Below, in pieces: positions 18,246-28,482 of a stretch of 64,000 bases of DNA. The translations under genes and the position numbers were made by a program. Every line of letters starts with the position of its first letter. Position 1 is the stretch's first letter. Origin of the DNA: Planctobacterium marinum. Lineage in GTDB: Bacteria; Pseudomonadota; Gammaproteobacteria; Enterobacterales; Alteromonadaceae. The stretch spans positions 1 through 64,000 of the forward strand of contig NZ_JAJEWQ010000002.1 in the NCBI RefSeq assembly GCF_020687805.1. The letters run 5' to 3'. Under the pieces are notes generated by a model. The model was not told where the DNA came from. It did no database searches and saw only the letters and a program-made list of their open reading frames with translations.

Positions 18246-19952
18246 ATGGGTATTCAAACAATGACCTTTATTGTCGTGGGGATCACGTTCGCGCTGTACA
18301 TCGGCATCGCCATATGGGCGAAAGCGGGCTCCACCAAAGAGTTTTACGTTGCCGGTGGTGGCATCAATCCGGTGGCCAACGGCATGGCGACTGCGGCCGA
18401 CTGGATGTCTGCGGCGTCTTTTATTTCCATGGCAGGATTAATTTCTTTTATGGGCTACGACGGTTCGGTTTATCTGTTGGGATGGACCGGCGGCTATGTA
18501 TTGCTGGCTTTGTGTCTGGCCCCGTACTTACGCAAGTTTGGCAAGTTCACTGTGCCTGACTTTATTGGGGATCGCTATTATTCTCAGACAGCCAGAACCG
18601 TTGCTGTGGTTTGCGCTATTTTTGTCTGCTTCACCTATGTGGCCGGACAAATGCGCGGCGTTGGTGTGGTGTTCAGCCGCTTTCTGGAAGTGGACATCAC
18701 CATGGGCGTGATTATTGGCATGGGGATCGTGTTCTTTTACTCGGTGCTTGGTGGCATGAAAGGCATCACTTACACCCAGGTTGCACAGTATTGTGTGATG
18801 ATATTTGCCTACCTGGTACCAGCCGTTTTTATCTCCATCATAATGACCGGTCACGTTATTCCGCAATTTGGGTTTGGTGCTGATTTGGCGGATGGCTCGG
18901 GACAGTCGTTATTGCAAAAGCTGGATGGTCTCTCCACCGAACTGGGCTTTACGGAATATACCTCCGGTACCAAGAGTATGATTGATGTGTTTTGTATCAC
19001 TGCCGCACTGATGGTGGGCACCGCCGGGTTACCTCACGTAATCGTGCGCTTCTTTACGGTGCCCAAAGTGCGTGATGCCAGAAAGAGTGCCGGGTGGGCT
19101 TTGGTCTTTATCGCCTTGATTTATACCACCGCTCCGGCCATTGCTTCTTTTGCCAGGGTCAACATGATTGAAACCATCAACGGGGAAGAGCAAACCGGTA
19201 CGCAGTACTCCGAAGCTGCGTCATGGATTAAGAATTGGGAAAAAACCGGGCTAATCCAGTGGGACGACAAAAACGGTGATGGCAAGATGTTTTATTCCGG
19301 CGATGAGCGCAACGAAATGAAGGTGGACCGCGACATTATGGTGCTGGCCAACCCCGAAATTGCCGACTTACCGGTTTGGGTTATTGCGCTGGTGGCTGCC
19401 GGTGGTGTGGCTGCGGCCCTGTCTACTTCGGCGGGACTGTTGCTGGTAATTTCCACCTCCGTTTCTCACGATTTACTGAAACGCAATCTGATGCCGCAAA
19501 TTACCGATAAACAGGAACTGTTTTACGCACGTCTGGCGGCGGCGGTGGGGATTGCCATCGCCGGATACCTGGGCATTAACCCACCTGGATTCGTGGCGCA
19601 GGTGGTGGCCTTTGCCTTTGGCTTAGCGGCGTCGTCGTTCTTCCCGGCGATTATTCTGGGCATCTTCCATAAGAGAATGTCCAGTCGTGGTGCTGTGGCT
19701 GGCATGTTGGCCGGTATCGGATTTACCGCCACCTACATTATTTACTTTAAGTTTATTAATCCGGCAGCCAGCACACCTGACAACTGGTTCCTGGGTATCT
19801 CACCAGAGGGTATCGGTACGATTGGGATGATGATCAACTTTACTGTGGCCTTTGTTGTCTACAAATTGGGGGCTGAGGCACCCGATGAGGTACAGCAAAT
19901 GGTGGAGGATATCCGCTATCCCAAAGGTGCCGGTGAAGCACAGGCTCACTAA
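18246..19952 (+). CDS. sodium:solute symporter, VC_2705/ActP-like
   Basis: The 568-aa protein is a 13-helix member of the sodium/solute symporter family, in the subgroup paired with DUF4212. Visible family segments are [29 protein letters not shown] near residue 30, the VAGQMRGVG loop, [15 protein letters not shown] near 255, and the C-terminal [11 protein letters not shown] tail. Related carriers (ActP, MctC) take up acetate and other short monocarboxylates. With acs and the CrbS/CrbR-type genes nearby, acetate is the likely substrate. A hydrophilic insert (about residues 310-365) has an EF-hand-like [10 protein letters not shown] segment. A hairpin terminator follows the gene. Confidence 0.9.
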   Translation: MGIQTMTFIVVGITFALYIGIAIWAKAGSTKEFYVAGGGINPVANGMATAADWMSAASFISMAGLISFMGYDGSVYLLGWTGGYVLLALCLAPYLRKFGKFTVPDFIGDRYYSQTARTVAVVCAIFVCFTYVAGQMRGVGVVFSRFLEVDITMGVIIGMGIVFFYSVLGGMKGITYTQVAQYCVMIFAYLVPAVFISIIMTGHVIPQFGFGADLADGSGQSLLQKLDGLSTELGFTEYTSGTKSMIDVFCITAALMVGTAGLPHVIVRFFTVPKVRDARKSAGWALVFIALIYTTAPAIASFARVNMIETINGEEQTGTQYSEAASWIKNWEKTGLIQWDDKNGDGKMFYSGDERNEMKVDRDIMVLANPEIADLPVWVIALVAAGGVAAALSTSAGLLLVISTSVSHDLLKRNLMPQITDKQELFYARLAAAVGIAIAGYLGINPPGFVAQVVAFAFGLAASSFFPAIILGIFHKRMSSRGAVAGMLAGIGFTATYIIYFKFINPAASTPDNWFLGISPEGIGTIGMMINFTVAFVVYKLGAEAPDEVQQMVEDIRYPKGAGEAQAH

Positions 19953-19970
19953 ATCTGTTGCTACTCAATA

Positions 19971-20002
19971 AACGGTTCGGGTTGATACCCGGACCGTTTT
20001 CC
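19971..20002 (+). terminator. Rho-independent terminator after the symporter
   Basis: An 11-bp stem (AACGGTTCGGG with CCCGGACCGTT, one G-T wobble) with a 6-base loop is followed by TTTCC. It should end or reduce transcription from the symporter operon before the DUF294 gene. Confidence 0.7.
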
Positions 20003-20023
20003 TGTTTAAAAAGAGATTAAATC

Positions 20024-21871
20024 ATGTCGAACCTTCCGCAACAGGCGCTGGATTTTATCTCCGGTATTTCACCCTGGGAGTCACTAACCCACCCGGAGCG
20101 GGTGGCATTTGTTAGCGCAGCGAAACTCATCTATCTGAACGAGGACTCACTGCCCTTATTGCAGGCTCAGCAGGAGGCCGGCAACGGATTGTTGCTTATT
20201 CAAACCGGCGAGTTTGAAGTTCAGAGCCGGGATGCACAGGATCAGATATCAGGGCGCTACATCAGTGAGTCTGAATACGTTTTCTTGTGTGCAAATCCCT
20301 TTCATATTCCCGTTGAAAACATTGTTAAGGTGCATTCGCCCGGGCTGGTGTATTGCCTTGATGTTGCTGCACTCATTAAATTGAGTGACCAGACCCGCGC
20401 TGTACAGCGTTTTTTCACAGACCTGGCCCACAGTATTCACTATGACAACCAGCCTTTTCAATCTGCCGAATGGCAGGAAGCATCTTTGCAGCAGCTGTGC
20501 CACCGACCTTTGGTGCAGGTAACGCCCGATACCAGTGTTGCGCAGTGTGCCGAGCTGATGACAGAATGCAATGTATCATCTGTGCTGGTTTGCGAAGGCG
20601 AGACATTGCAGGGAATTTTAACCGACAAAGATTTGCGCACCCGGGTGCTGGCAAAGCATCTGAGTTCAGATGTGGCGGTTAGTGAGGTGATGACAACGGA
20701 TCTTCAGGTGGCTAGCCCGCAGCAAGACTGGCTGGATGCCGTGTGCCTGATGTCGGAGAGTGGATTCAGCCATGTGCCGATTGTGGATGAGGACAATCGC
20801 CCGGTGGGGATCATGACCAAGTCAGATGTTATAAACCGGCAAAAATCTAACATCGTCTGGCTAATAAAATCCCTTTCCCGCGCCACAAGCTTGTATGAAC
20901 TTATGCAACACGCCTGGCAAATCCCACATTACATTCGTTTTAACATGCAGGGCAAACAGGGGTTTGCCAATGTCGGGCAATGGTTGGCCAGGGCGACTGA
21001 TGTTATGACCCGTCGGTTACTGCACTTTTATTTTCGCGAGCATGGTGAGCCACCATTTGCCTGGTGTTGGCTGGTGTATGGCAGTCAGGCCCGCAAAGAC
21101 CAGTTGCTCACATCCGATCAGGACAACGGCTTGCTTTTGGCGCAAGCGCCTGATACCGGGCAAGCCGATTATTTTCGCGCTATGGCGCAATATGTGTGCA
21201 ATGGCTTAGCCAAATGTGGGATAGCACTGTGCAACGGCAATATTATGGCCAGTAACCCGGAGCTGCGCAAAACGCTGCAGGAAGCCGTGGTTGAAGCTGA
21301 ACAATGCGTTTCGGAACCCAGTAGTGAGCGCTTGCTTCATTTCAATATATTTTTAGATGTTCGTCTGGTACAGGGCAGTGAAACACTCTTTGCACAACTG
21401 CAATCCCGGCGCGCTGAATTGTTCAAAAAACCGCTGTTTTTGGCCGCGCTGGCCCGAGAAGTGAACCGCTGTGAGGTGCCCCTGAGTTTGTTTCAGCGTT
21501 TCATTTATGAAGACAATGAGCACAAAAAAGCCATAAATCTGAAAGTTAACGCGGTGGCCATTGTCAACAGTATTGTGCGCCTGTATGCGCTTTCTGTCGG
21601 GTTAAAAGTAGCCAGTACACCGGAGCGGTTAGCGGCGTTGAGCGAATCCGGACTCCTGTCTTCCAGAGACTGTGCTAATCTGAAAAGCATCTGGCTGTAT
21701 TTAAATGAACTGCGCTTAAATAGCCAGCTGGATCAGCAAAAACCCGATAATCTGGTGGATATCCGTCAGCTAACACCTATGGAAAAATACCAACTCAAAA
21801 AAGCGTTTCAGAGTATTAAAAAAGCCCAGTCTGCGTTGCTGCTGAAATTCAGCAGTGGTCTTGGGGGGTAG
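20024..21871 (+). CDS. cNMP-like/CBS/DUF294 nucleotidyltransferase-like protein
   Basis: The 615-aa cytoplasmic protein has an N-terminal cyclic-nucleotide-binding-like fold (GNGLLLIQTGEFEVQ), a CBS pair (TPDTSVAQCAEL to GILTDKDLRTRVL, then DWLDAVCLMSESGFSHVPIVDE), the DUF294 nucleotidyltransferase-like domain (WLVYGSQARKDQLLTSDQDN, with the GS and two Asp positions of the superfamily) and the DUF294 C-terminal helical domain. Its substrate is unknown. It conventionally sits beside the DUF4212/symporter genes and is proposed to regulate transport or acetate metabolism. The exonuclease-like gene follows within 3 bp, so they are co-translated. Confidence 0.88.
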   Translation: MSNLPQQALDFISGISPWESLTHPERVAFVSAAKLIYLNEDSLPLLQAQQEAGNGLLLIQTGEFEVQSRDAQDQISGRYISESEYVFLCANPFHIPVENIVKVHSPGLVYCLDVAALIKLSDQTRAVQRFFTDLAHSIHYDNQPFQSAEWQEASLQQLCHRPLVQVTPDTSVAQCAELMTECNVSSVLVCEGETLQGILTDKDLRTRVLAKHLSSDVAVSEVMTTDLQVASPQQDWLDAVCLMSESGFSHVPIVDEDNRPVGIMTKSDVINRQKSNIVWLIKSLSRATSLYELMQHAWQIPHYIRFNMQGKQGFANVGQWLARATDVMTRRLLHFYFREHGEPPFAWCWLVYGSQARKDQLLTSDQDNGLLLAQAPDTGQADYFRAMAQYVCNGLAKCGIALCNGNIMASNPELRKTLQEAVVEAEQCVSEPSSERLLHFNIFLDVRLVQGSETLFAQLQSRRAELFKKPLFLAALAREVNRCEVPLSLFQRFIYEDNEHKKAINLKVNAVAIVNSIVRLYALSVGLKVASTPERLAALSESGLLSSRDCANLKSIWLYLNELRLNSQLDQQKPDNLVDIRQLTPMEKYQLKKAFQSIKKAQSALLLKFSSGLGG

Positions 21872-21873
21872 CT

Positions 21874-22530
21874 TTGGACTTTTGGCATGCTGTGCTAAAT
21901 CGACTCGGTTTGCGGATAGCAGATGGCGAGCTGCTGCGGCAACGCATGTCTGAGGTGGCACTATTGGCCGTGGATTTGGAGCTGACCGGACTGGATCCGC
22001 AACAGGATGATATTGTGTCTGTAGGCTGGATAAAAGGTGCCGGATTTAGTTTGGATCTGTCCAGCAGCCATCATGCGCTGGTGCAAACCGACAGCAGTTT
22101 AAAGCAAAGCCCGGTAATACATGGTATCACTGATGTTGAGTTACAAAGCGCAGTAAGTCTGCAACAGCAACTGGTGCAACTTGCGGCGTTGGCTGATGAT
22201 CACGTCTGGGTGATGCACTGCCATCGACTGGATTGGGGCGTGTTGCAAAAAAGTTACCGACAGTGCCAGTTAACCTGTCCTTCACCGGTGATCATCGATA
22301 CTTTGTTGCTGGAGCAATATCTGCTGGGGAAATCCGGCTATCAGAATAGCCCTGTGAGCCTCACCGAGAGTCGCCGACGGTACGGTCTGGCAACCGCGCC
22401 TGCCCACAATGCACTGGAAGATGCCGCCGCCACGCTGGAATTATTATTTGCTCAACTGGGGCGCTTAGGAGTTAAACCAGACGGACAATTTAAGCAGCTC
22501 TCACATACCGGCGCATTAATTTCAGGCTAA
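21874..22530 (+). CDS. DnaQ-like 3'-5' exonuclease
   Basis: The 218-aa protein is a DEDDh exonuclease. Exo I is AVDLELTGLDPQQDD (first Asp and Glu, about residue 30), Exo II includes VMHCHRLDWGVL, and Exo III is HNALEDAAAT with His and Asp. It starts at TTG 21874, 2 bp after the DUF294 stop, with a GGGGGG run upstream; a later start would lose the N-terminal helix. It degrades nucleic acid 3' ends or small oligonucleotides, and partnership with the DUF294 protein is a conserved neighbourhood of unknown meaning. Its 3' end overlaps the convergent gene by 4 bp. Confidence 0.82.
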   Translation: MDFWHAVLNRLGLRIADGELLRQRMSEVALLAVDLELTGLDPQQDDIVSVGWIKGAGFSLDLSSSHHALVQTDSSLKQSPVIHGITDVELQSAVSLQQQLVQLAALADDHVWVMHCHRLDWGVLQKSYRQCQLTCPSPVIIDTLLLEQYLLGKSGYQNSPVSLTESRRRYGLATAPAHNALEDAAATLELLFAQLGRLGVKPDGQFKQLSHTGALISG

Positions 22531-23009
22531 CGCAGGTTATTGCCAAGTCGGACAATACCAACTGTAAGGCCCTTGTCTTCAAATACTGCGCTTTGACCGG
22601 GGGAAAGCTGTTTCACGGCGGAATAGTCCACCGCTTCACCACTGGTGTATCGGGTTCTGAGTTTAATATTGAACTGGTTTTTTGCTTCGTCTTCGGCCGC
22701 TATCAACCCTGTCGTTTTTGAACGATTATCCGGTTGTAGCGGCGCATTCACCGGCGATAGTCCTGCCGTAGGAATGCTCAGCGCCCGGGTTCTTTCGAAG
22801 TGAATTTGCGCATAAAACTGCCGATATATCGCTTCCGACTGATTGTTGCATACCACCACGGAAAAGCGATTTGACGAGCCACCAAACAGCCGGTTGGCTT
22901 CCAGCACTGCGCCGGTTTGCAGTTCAACCAATGCCTGACAACTTTGGGCCATGGTCTGGCCCGAACAAATACCCGCTAAAACCAGCAGGCCAAGCGCTTT
23001 TTTCTTCAT
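22527..23009 (-). CDS. small secreted protein of unknown function
   Basis: The 160-aa protein has a clear signal peptide (MKKKALGLLVLAGICSGQTMA, then QSCQ). The mature part has two cysteines (SCQALV and VVVCNN) that could form a disulfide, and a beta-rich pattern (VEYRQF-like strands, FNIKLRTRY, GLTVGIVRLG). I do not recognise a family. It is convergent with the exonuclease gene, overlapping by 4 bp, and lies 53 bp downstream of the GH13 gene on the same strand only by direction of transcription reversed order (it is read after it). Confidence 0.55.
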   Translation of the reverse strand: MKKKALGLLVLAGICSGQTMAQSCQALVELQTGAVLEANRLFGGSSNRFSVVVCNNQSEAIYRQFYAQIHFERTRALSIPTAGLSPVNAPLQPDNRSKTTGLIAAEDEAKNQFNIKLRTRYTSGEAVDYSAVKQLSPGQSAVFEDKGLTVGIVRLGNNLR

Positions 23010-23062
23010 TAAATAATACCGCTACAACTAAGTAGCTTAAGTATACATTTTTACAAGCAGGT

Positions 23063-24442
23063 TTAGTTTTGTAAAACTCTGTAACCCCAGGCTGGTAAGG
23101 TCATCTCACTGTTTTCATTAAGGTTTATTTGGTTATCTGAAAATATATCTGAGTATTTGCCGTGATACAGTGTCTCGTTAAAAGAAACGGTTTTAGGACT
23201 ATCAGAGAAGTTGAATACAGCAAAGATCTTATCGCCGTCTTTTTCCCGGACAAAACTCAATACCGTTTTAGCTTCACTGTTGGGAACATGCACCATGCGA
23301 CCACCAAACTGACCGTTCCACAGGGCTTTGTTGTCATGTTTCAGGGCGAACAAGGTTTTGTAGAGGTCGCCAATCGGATGGGGCTTCCAGACGATAGGGT
23401 CTTTTTCGAAAAACGCCAGTCGTTTGGCGTTGCCGGCTTCCTGCCCGTTGTACATCATAGGAAAACCTTCGCCAATAACTGATAAGGTGATCACTGCGTC
23501 CAGTGCCTCCCCATAGTTTTCGAACATGGTGCCTTCCCAGGCGTTCGAATCATGGTTGGCTACATGTACCATGCGATAGGCTTCTGCTGGAAAGGCACTT
23601 TCATTCCAGGAGTAATAAACAAATAGGCCATTAACATCGGCATGGCCTTTTACGATCTCATGCATGGTTTTCGACCATGACCAGGCGTAAGTCATATCAA
23701 AGGCTTCGGCATGTAGATCCCGAGATTCCCATTCTGCCAGCATTAAAACGGGTTTTATGGCATCTAACTCTTTGCGCACGTTGTTCCAGAAATCCACCGG
23801 TACAAATCCGGCCACGTCACAGCGATAACCATCAACACCAACTTCGGCCACCCAATATTTCATCGCTTCGGTCATATACTTGCGAAGCTCAGGCTGAGAA
23901 AAATCCAGATCGATAATATCTGACCAGTCCCACCAGGGGGTTGGTCTGAAGTCGCCTTTGTAATCCCGCTCGTACCATTCGGGGTGTTCAAAGCGCATCC
24001 AGTTGTCCCAGGCCGTGTGATTTGCGACCCAGTCCAGAATGACGTACATGCCTAAATCATGAGCCGCATCCACAAAAGCTTTCAAATCATCCAGGGTGCC
24101 AAATTCAGGGTTGACCTTCATGTAGTCTTTTACTGAATAGGGGCTGCCTAAACTGCCTTTGCGGTTTTCTTCTCCTATCGGGTGAACCGGCATTAACCAC
24201 AGCACATCAATCCCTAGTGCTTTCAGGCGTGGCAACTGCTCCTGAGCTGCTGCAAAGGTGCCTTCTGGTGTAAACTGACGGGTATTGATCTGGTACATAG
24301 TGGCGTTTTTGGACCATTCCGGGTGGGTCAGCTTGACGTAGGGTTGCGGCTGATAGGGGTCCTTCACCTCTGGTGTGCTACCACAGGCCATTAACAGCAG
24401 ACTTAAACAGACACTCACACAACAACGAATAGATAAACGCAT
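23063..24442 (-). CDS. GH13 alpha-amylase family lipoprotein
   Basis: ATG 24442 is preferred over 24457 because GGGAG lies 4 bases before it. The 459-aa product begins with a lipoprotein signal (SLLLMAC lipobox) and has the GH13 barrel: region I (ILDWVANHTAWD), region II (GVDGYRCDVAGFV, nucleophile Asp), region III (LMLAEWE, acid Glu) and region IV (HVANHDSNAW, third Asp). It ends in a small beta domain (VFNFSDSPKTVSF). It is membrane-anchored and probably cleaves alpha-1,4-glucans or maltodextrins in the periplasm or at the surface. No sugar transport genes are next to it. Confidence 0.88.
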   Translation of the reverse strand: MRLSIRCCVSVCLSLLLMACGSTPEVKDPYQPQPYVKLTHPEWSKNATMYQINTRQFTPEGTFAAAQEQLPRLKALGIDVLWLMPVHPIGEENRKGSLGSPYSVKDYMKVNPEFGTLDDLKAFVDAAHDLGMYVILDWVANHTAWDNWMRFEHPEWYERDYKGDFRPTPWWDWSDIIDLDFSQPELRKYMTEAMKYWVAEVGVDGYRCDVAGFVPVDFWNNVRKELDAIKPVLMLAEWESRDLHAEAFDMTYAWSWSKTMHEIVKGHADVNGLFVYYSWNESAFPAEAYRMVHVANHDSNAWEGTMFENYGEALDAVITLSVIGEGFPMMYNGQEAGNAKRLAFFEKDPIVWKPHPIGDLYKTLFALKHDNKALWNGQFGGRMVHVPNSEAKTVLSFVREKDGDKIFAVFNFSDSPKTVSFNETLYHGKYSDIFSDNQINLNENSEMTLPAWGYRVLQN

Positions 24443-24596
24443 ACCACTCCCAAACAAAATGGTTCAAAATTTAGCCTTTAACTATAGTTAACAACCCGCC
24501 GCAGTATCAAATATCTGCATACGTATTCAGTTCAAAAGTGCCATAACGCCCGGTGTGGTAGGAGCAGTATTGTCTTAAGTTATCCTTGTTGTGGGG

Positions 24597-25472
24597 TTAT
24601 TTTGATTGCAGTGCAAATAGTTCAATAAGACCGTAATAAAAGGCCAGAAACATCACAGTAGCGTGCTGCTCATCCGGAAAGTAGCGAGATCTGATGTGTA
24701 AATCAGGATTGTTTAGTGCGTTAAGTCCGGCAATAAACTCATTGCCCCATTGGCGATTCGTCATGCCCAGTTCCCCCAGATGAGCGTTGTTGGCTAACCC
24801 GATAAAGACACTGAGCTGGGTGTCTTTCAGTTTATTCTGATTTTTGGTCAGAGTTCGGTTCAGATAATTATCATCCCAGACAAAGGTGGCATCGGCAATC
24901 AGATACTGATCGAATAATTCTGGCTGGGTTAAAAGTACATGAGCAACAAATAGCCCGCCAAAAGACATTCCCAAAATCCCTCTTTGCTGGTTGGATCTAT
25001 AAGTGGAATCAATGTGGGGGATCAATTCCTGTTGAATAAAATGAGCAAAGCGGTCGGCACCGCCACTGTTGTCTTTTAATTCGTCCAGTACTTTGCCTTT
25101 GAAAATCAAGTCTGTTTTTGTCGGGGTCAAGTCTCTGGAACGATTGGTATTGGGAATCGCGACAATTATGAATTCTGGTATTTGTTGGTTTAAGTCTTCT
25201 GCGCCCAGTGATTCCACCATGCCGGTGATGCCTCTAACCCGTGTCACACCCCCGTCCAATAAATAGAGAACCGGATACGTTTTTTCAGGTTTTTGTTGAT
25301 AAGAGCGGGGTAAATACACTGCGAATTGCCGGTTTTCCTGCATAATCGTTGAGTTCACCTTATGCCAATAACCACTGATTATAGGCTCGGCTGAATTATC
25401 AGTGGCTTGCGCAGACCATGAAAAAGCCATTGCACTCAAAATTAGAAAGATAACTGGAAGAATTGTTTTCAT
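24597..25472 (-). CDS. secreted esterase, alpha/beta-hydrolase (PF00756-like)
   Basis: From ATG 25472 the 291-aa protein has a signal peptide (MKTILPVIFLILSAMAFSWS, cleavage near AQA). The family features are VYLPRSYQQ, YPVLYLLDGG, and the nucleophile elbow GMSFGGLFV (Ser about residue 165). The His is probably in DEQHATVMF near the end. An in-frame ATG at 25484 adds four residues; neither start has a clear ribosome site. It resembles IroE/Fes-type and feruloyl-type esterases; the substrate is unknown. It is divergent from an AraC-type gene, and a related esterase lies beyond that gene. Confidence 0.78.
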   Translation of the reverse strand: MKTILPVIFLILSAMAFSWSAQATDNSAEPIISGYWHKVNSTIMQENRQFAVYLPRSYQQKPEKTYPVLYLLDGGVTRVRGITGMVESLGAEDLNQQIPEFIIVAIPNTNRSRDLTPTKTDLIFKGKVLDELKDNSGGADRFAHFIQQELIPHIDSTYRSNQQRGILGMSFGGLFVAHVLLTQPELFDQYLIADATFVWDDNYLNRTLTKNQNKLKDTQLSVFIGLANNAHLGELGMTNRQWGNEFIAGLNALNNPDLHIRSRYFPDEQHATVMFLAFYYGLIELFALQSK

Positions 25473-25598
25473 ATCGAATAGCATTTTATTTTAAGGGTTA
25501 TTGTTGCTTTCAACCTTAATGTATTTCGGTGAAGAACAATTGCAAAATCTTGCGCTTTTTGTTTATGCTTCTTCACAGGACAACCACGGATAGTCGTT

Positions 25599-26474
25599 AT
25601 GTTAAGGTTTCATGCCAATAAACCTGCCGGGAATACCTCACAGCAACTTGCCTTATCTCAGTCATTGGATTTACCCCTAGGGGTGAATTTCCGGGTATGG
25701 GATGTTCCGACGAATAACGTACAATATCAGTACGAACAGGGTCATACACTCAGCCTCTATTTAAGTGGAGGATATCGTACCTACCGCAAAGATATGCCTG
25801 ATAAAAAAGGTTACCCCGGCGCACTTTGCCTGATGCCGCAAGGTCACTGGAGTCAATGGCAAACACTGGGGCCTATTCGAATAGCGCATTTATATGTCCC
25901 AGATACCCTGTTACGGCGAGAAGCGGAGAGACACTTTGACATGGATGCACGGTTCGCCAATTTGCGGGACTTGGTGTATCAACAGGATCAGGCACTTAGT
26001 CATCAAATCCTTAGCTTTATCAATACCTTGAACTCTGGTGTGGCAATAGAACACATTTATCTGGAGCAAATGATAAGCAGTTTGTCTTGCGAGCTGTTGG
26101 CCAAATATTGCGATACCGGGGCGCTCAAGAACAGTGTCGCTGGCGGTTTATCGGCCCAAGACAAACGCACTATTAAATCTTATATTCTGGATAACCTTGG
26201 CAATAAGTTGAGTATTGAAAGGCTTGCCGCCAAGCTTGCACTCAGCCCCTATCACTTCGCACGCATGTTTAAGCTGAGCTTTGGTGACAGCCCTGCGGAT
26301 TATATTTTACGGCATCGTGTGGAGTGGGCCAAAGTCTTACTTAAAGGGCAAAGTCCCCTGACCGATATCGCCTTGCACTGTGGCTTCAGCCATCAAAGTC
26401 ATTTCTGTAATTACTTCAAAAAGTTATGCGGCGTGACACCGGCAAAATATCGAAAAATGCTGCATTCGACTTAA
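25599..26474 (+). CDS. AraC-family transcriptional regulator
   Basis: The 291-aa regulator has an N-terminal effector or dimerisation half without clear family motifs and a C-terminal double HTH: KLSIERLAAKLALSPYHFARMFKLSFG and SPLTDIALHCGFSHQSHFCNYFKK, ending GVTPAKYRK. This is full length for the family. It sits between two related esterase genes, divergent from one and co-directional with the other, so it most likely controls both; ligand unknown. Confidence 0.88.
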   Translation: MLRFHANKPAGNTSQQLALSQSLDLPLGVNFRVWDVPTNNVQYQYEQGHTLSLYLSGGYRTYRKDMPDKKGYPGALCLMPQGHWSQWQTLGPIRIAHLYVPDTLLRREAERHFDMDARFANLRDLVYQQDQALSHQILSFINTLNSGVAIEHIYLEQMISSLSCELLAKYCDTGALKNSVAGGLSAQDKRTIKSYILDNLGNKLSIERLAAKLALSPYHFARMFKLSFGDSPADYILRHRVEWAKVLLKGQSPLTDIALHCGFSHQSHFCNYFKKLCGVTPAKYRKMLHST

Positions 26475-26569
26475 AAAAAACTCTATACATCGCGTTTTAC
26501 TTCGACCCTTTGGGGTTTCAGGTTATACATGTCCCTGCTTTTAATTTTGTTCAGTAAGGGATTGCATTG

Positions 26570-27349
26570 ATGAAACCTGTTTTAAGTATTTTGTTCTGGA
26601 TTGTGGGTTGTACGTTTGTTCAGGCCACCGAGCGCCAGCTTGATTTAGTTGTGGGGAACGCCACTCAAATTCAGATTGATTCGACGATTCTGCAGCAGCA
26701 AAGAAACGTTGTTGTACATCTGCCCGATAATTATCATTCTTCCCAACAGAGGTATCCTACTCTTTATTTGTTGGACGGTGAGCGCCACCTGAACCACGCT
26801 GTACTCGCGACGCGACTATATCAGGAGTTAAATCAGGTTCCGCAACTGATCATTGTTGCCATTCATAATCGCCCTCAGGAAGATGCACGCAGCCATGATC
26901 TTTACCACAATCGTAAGCAGTTCGCCGAATTCATGGGTAAGGAACTACGGGAATATATTGATGCCAGGTATCGCACAACAGAAGATGCGACCCTTTATGG
27001 GCACTCATTAGCTGCCTTTTTCACGGTAGATTTACTCAGTGCTCATCCGGAGTATTTTGACCGGTATATCGCTGCCAGCCCTCCGTTGCAAAACTTCGCT
27101 GCCGACTTTTATCAAAAGCTGGTGGGACAAAATCCAATGAAGCCAAAGTCACTCTATCTGACAATGGCCTCAAGAACGGCTGAGGGGGATGAGGTTTTTG
27201 ACGCCTATCTCAAGTTCACGCAGCTGTTGGAAAATAAGACTCCCGGTAACCTGCAATGGACGGCCGAGGTATTTGCAGATCAAAATCACATTACTAATTA
27301 TTACATCAGCTTTTTTAAGGGTATCGGCATCGTATTTGATGAACACTGA
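26570..27349 (+). CDS. secreted esterase paralogue (PF00756-like)
   Basis: The 259-aa protein starts at ATG 26570, after AAGGGA; a TTG three bases earlier is not needed. A signal peptide (VLSILFWIVGCTFVQA) precedes VVHLPDNYHSS, YPTLYLLDGERH, the nucleophile elbow LYGHSLAAFF (Ser about residue 145) and DQNHITNYY with the likely His. It resembles the esterase at 24597-25472, suggesting a duplication around the AraC gene. The elbow is GHSLA rather than GMSFG, so the two may differ in substrate. No downstream partner gene follows within 200 bp. Confidence 0.76.
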   Translation: MKPVLSILFWIVGCTFVQATERQLDLVVGNATQIQIDSTILQQQRNVVVHLPDNYHSSQQRYPTLYLLDGERHLNHAVLATRLYQELNQVPQLIIVAIHNRPQEDARSHDLYHNRKQFAEFMGKELREYIDARYRTTEDATLYGHSLAAFFTVDLLSAHPEYFDRYIAASPPLQNFAADFYQKLVGQNPMKPKSLYLTMASRTAEGDEVFDAYLKFTQLLENKTPGNLQWTAEVFADQNHITNYYISFFKGIGIVFDEH

Positions 27350-27577
27350 CGTCTACTGAAACATCATTGCACCATCTGAAAGGGCCGCGTTGAATAAAAT
27401 TCAATTCACTTACTCATGGACTTCTGGTCTGTTTACCTCTAACGTGGAGCTTAACGTTGCACAATTGAACGAGCGAAAGGGTGAAGGACCGAATTCTGGA
27501 CAAGAAGCTTGAAGCAATGTCGGGCTGGTTAACCTCGTTAAGCTCTTTTGGATGATAAAAACAGAGGGGAGAAAATC

Positions 27578-28480
27578 GTGAAGGACAATGAAGCCAGTTC
27601 TACCGCCTATACCGTGTTACAAGGATTGCTCTTTGTGGCACAAAAACCTGAGCTAAGTCATCTGGTGTCGCCGCGAAATCGCGAGCTGGGTACCCATATC
27701 CTGCAAAGTTCCGCCCAGGGACGCAAAAGACTTAATCAAATTAATTCCGCTGCCGGTAAGATTTTACTGCCACTGATGGAGCGGCTGCTGTTACCTTCCA
27801 TCAGTCTGCATTACGTGCTGCGCAAAGCCTATATTGAAAAGAAAGTACGCGAGGCGATTGACGCCGGCGCCACTCAAATCATTAATCTTGGGGCCGGGTT
27901 CGATACACTGCTGTATCGTCTGGCGGAAGAAAATACACAGCTCAATTGTATTGAAATTGACCATCCTGCAACCCATCAGGTGAAAAAGCAGGCCCTGACT
28001 TCTGAGCAATTAAAACTGGATAACCTGCATTTTTTACCGGTGGACTTTACCCATCAAACCTTGCAGCAGGAGCTGGGACAGTGCAGTGCTTTTGCGCCAG
28101 AAAAGCCGACTGTGTGCATCGTCGAAGGGGTGCTAATGTATTTGACACCAGAGCAAATATACAGCCTGTTGCAGTCTTTACTGGATTTGCTTGATAGCAG
28201 CCCCAGACATTTAGTCTTTACTGCGGTAGAACCTGCCAGTAATCATCCGGAATCTTACGGACCCTTGTTGAAGCTTTACCTGAAACTAAAAGGTGAACCG
28301 CTAAACTGGCTGTGTGAGGAAAATGACTTAAAAGCCTTTATAGAACGGTCAGATTTTAAATTGCAGGAAACCGCCAACAGTGACGTTTTTCGGCAGTATT
28401 TTATGCCTGATTATCCACACCGCCTGCACAAGGGGGAATACGGTGCTTTTGCTGTCTCGACCTCAACAGGGGAGGCGTAA
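27578..28480 (+). CDS. LCMT-like class I SAM methyltransferase
   Basis: GTG 27578 is the preferred start because AGGGGAG lies 6 bases before it; a TTG at 27548 adds ten weak residues. The 300-aa protein belongs to the leucine carboxyl methyltransferase/PPM-like family: motif I is ATQIINLGAGFDTLLYR, then CIEIDHPATHQVK, and VCIVEGVLMYLTPEQ as the later acidic motif. These enzymes methylate carboxylates or other small acceptors in the cytoplasm; the acceptor here is not predictable. The GNAT/cNMP fusion gene starts 3 bp after its stop, so the two are coupled. Confidence 0.8.
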   Translation: MKDNEASSTAYTVLQGLLFVAQKPELSHLVSPRNRELGTHILQSSAQGRKRLNQINSAAGKILLPLMERLLLPSISLHYVLRKAYIEKKVREAIDAGATQIINLGAGFDTLLYRLAEENTQLNCIEIDHPATHQVKKQALTSEQLKLDNLHFLPVDFTHQTLQQELGQCSAFAPEKPTVCIVEGVLMYLTPEQIYSLLQSLLDLLDSSPRHLVFTAVEPASNHPESYGPLLKLYLKLKGEPLNWLCEENDLKAFIERSDFKLQETANSDVFRQYFMPDYPHRLHKGEYGAFAVSTSTGEA

Positions 28481-28482
28481 AT

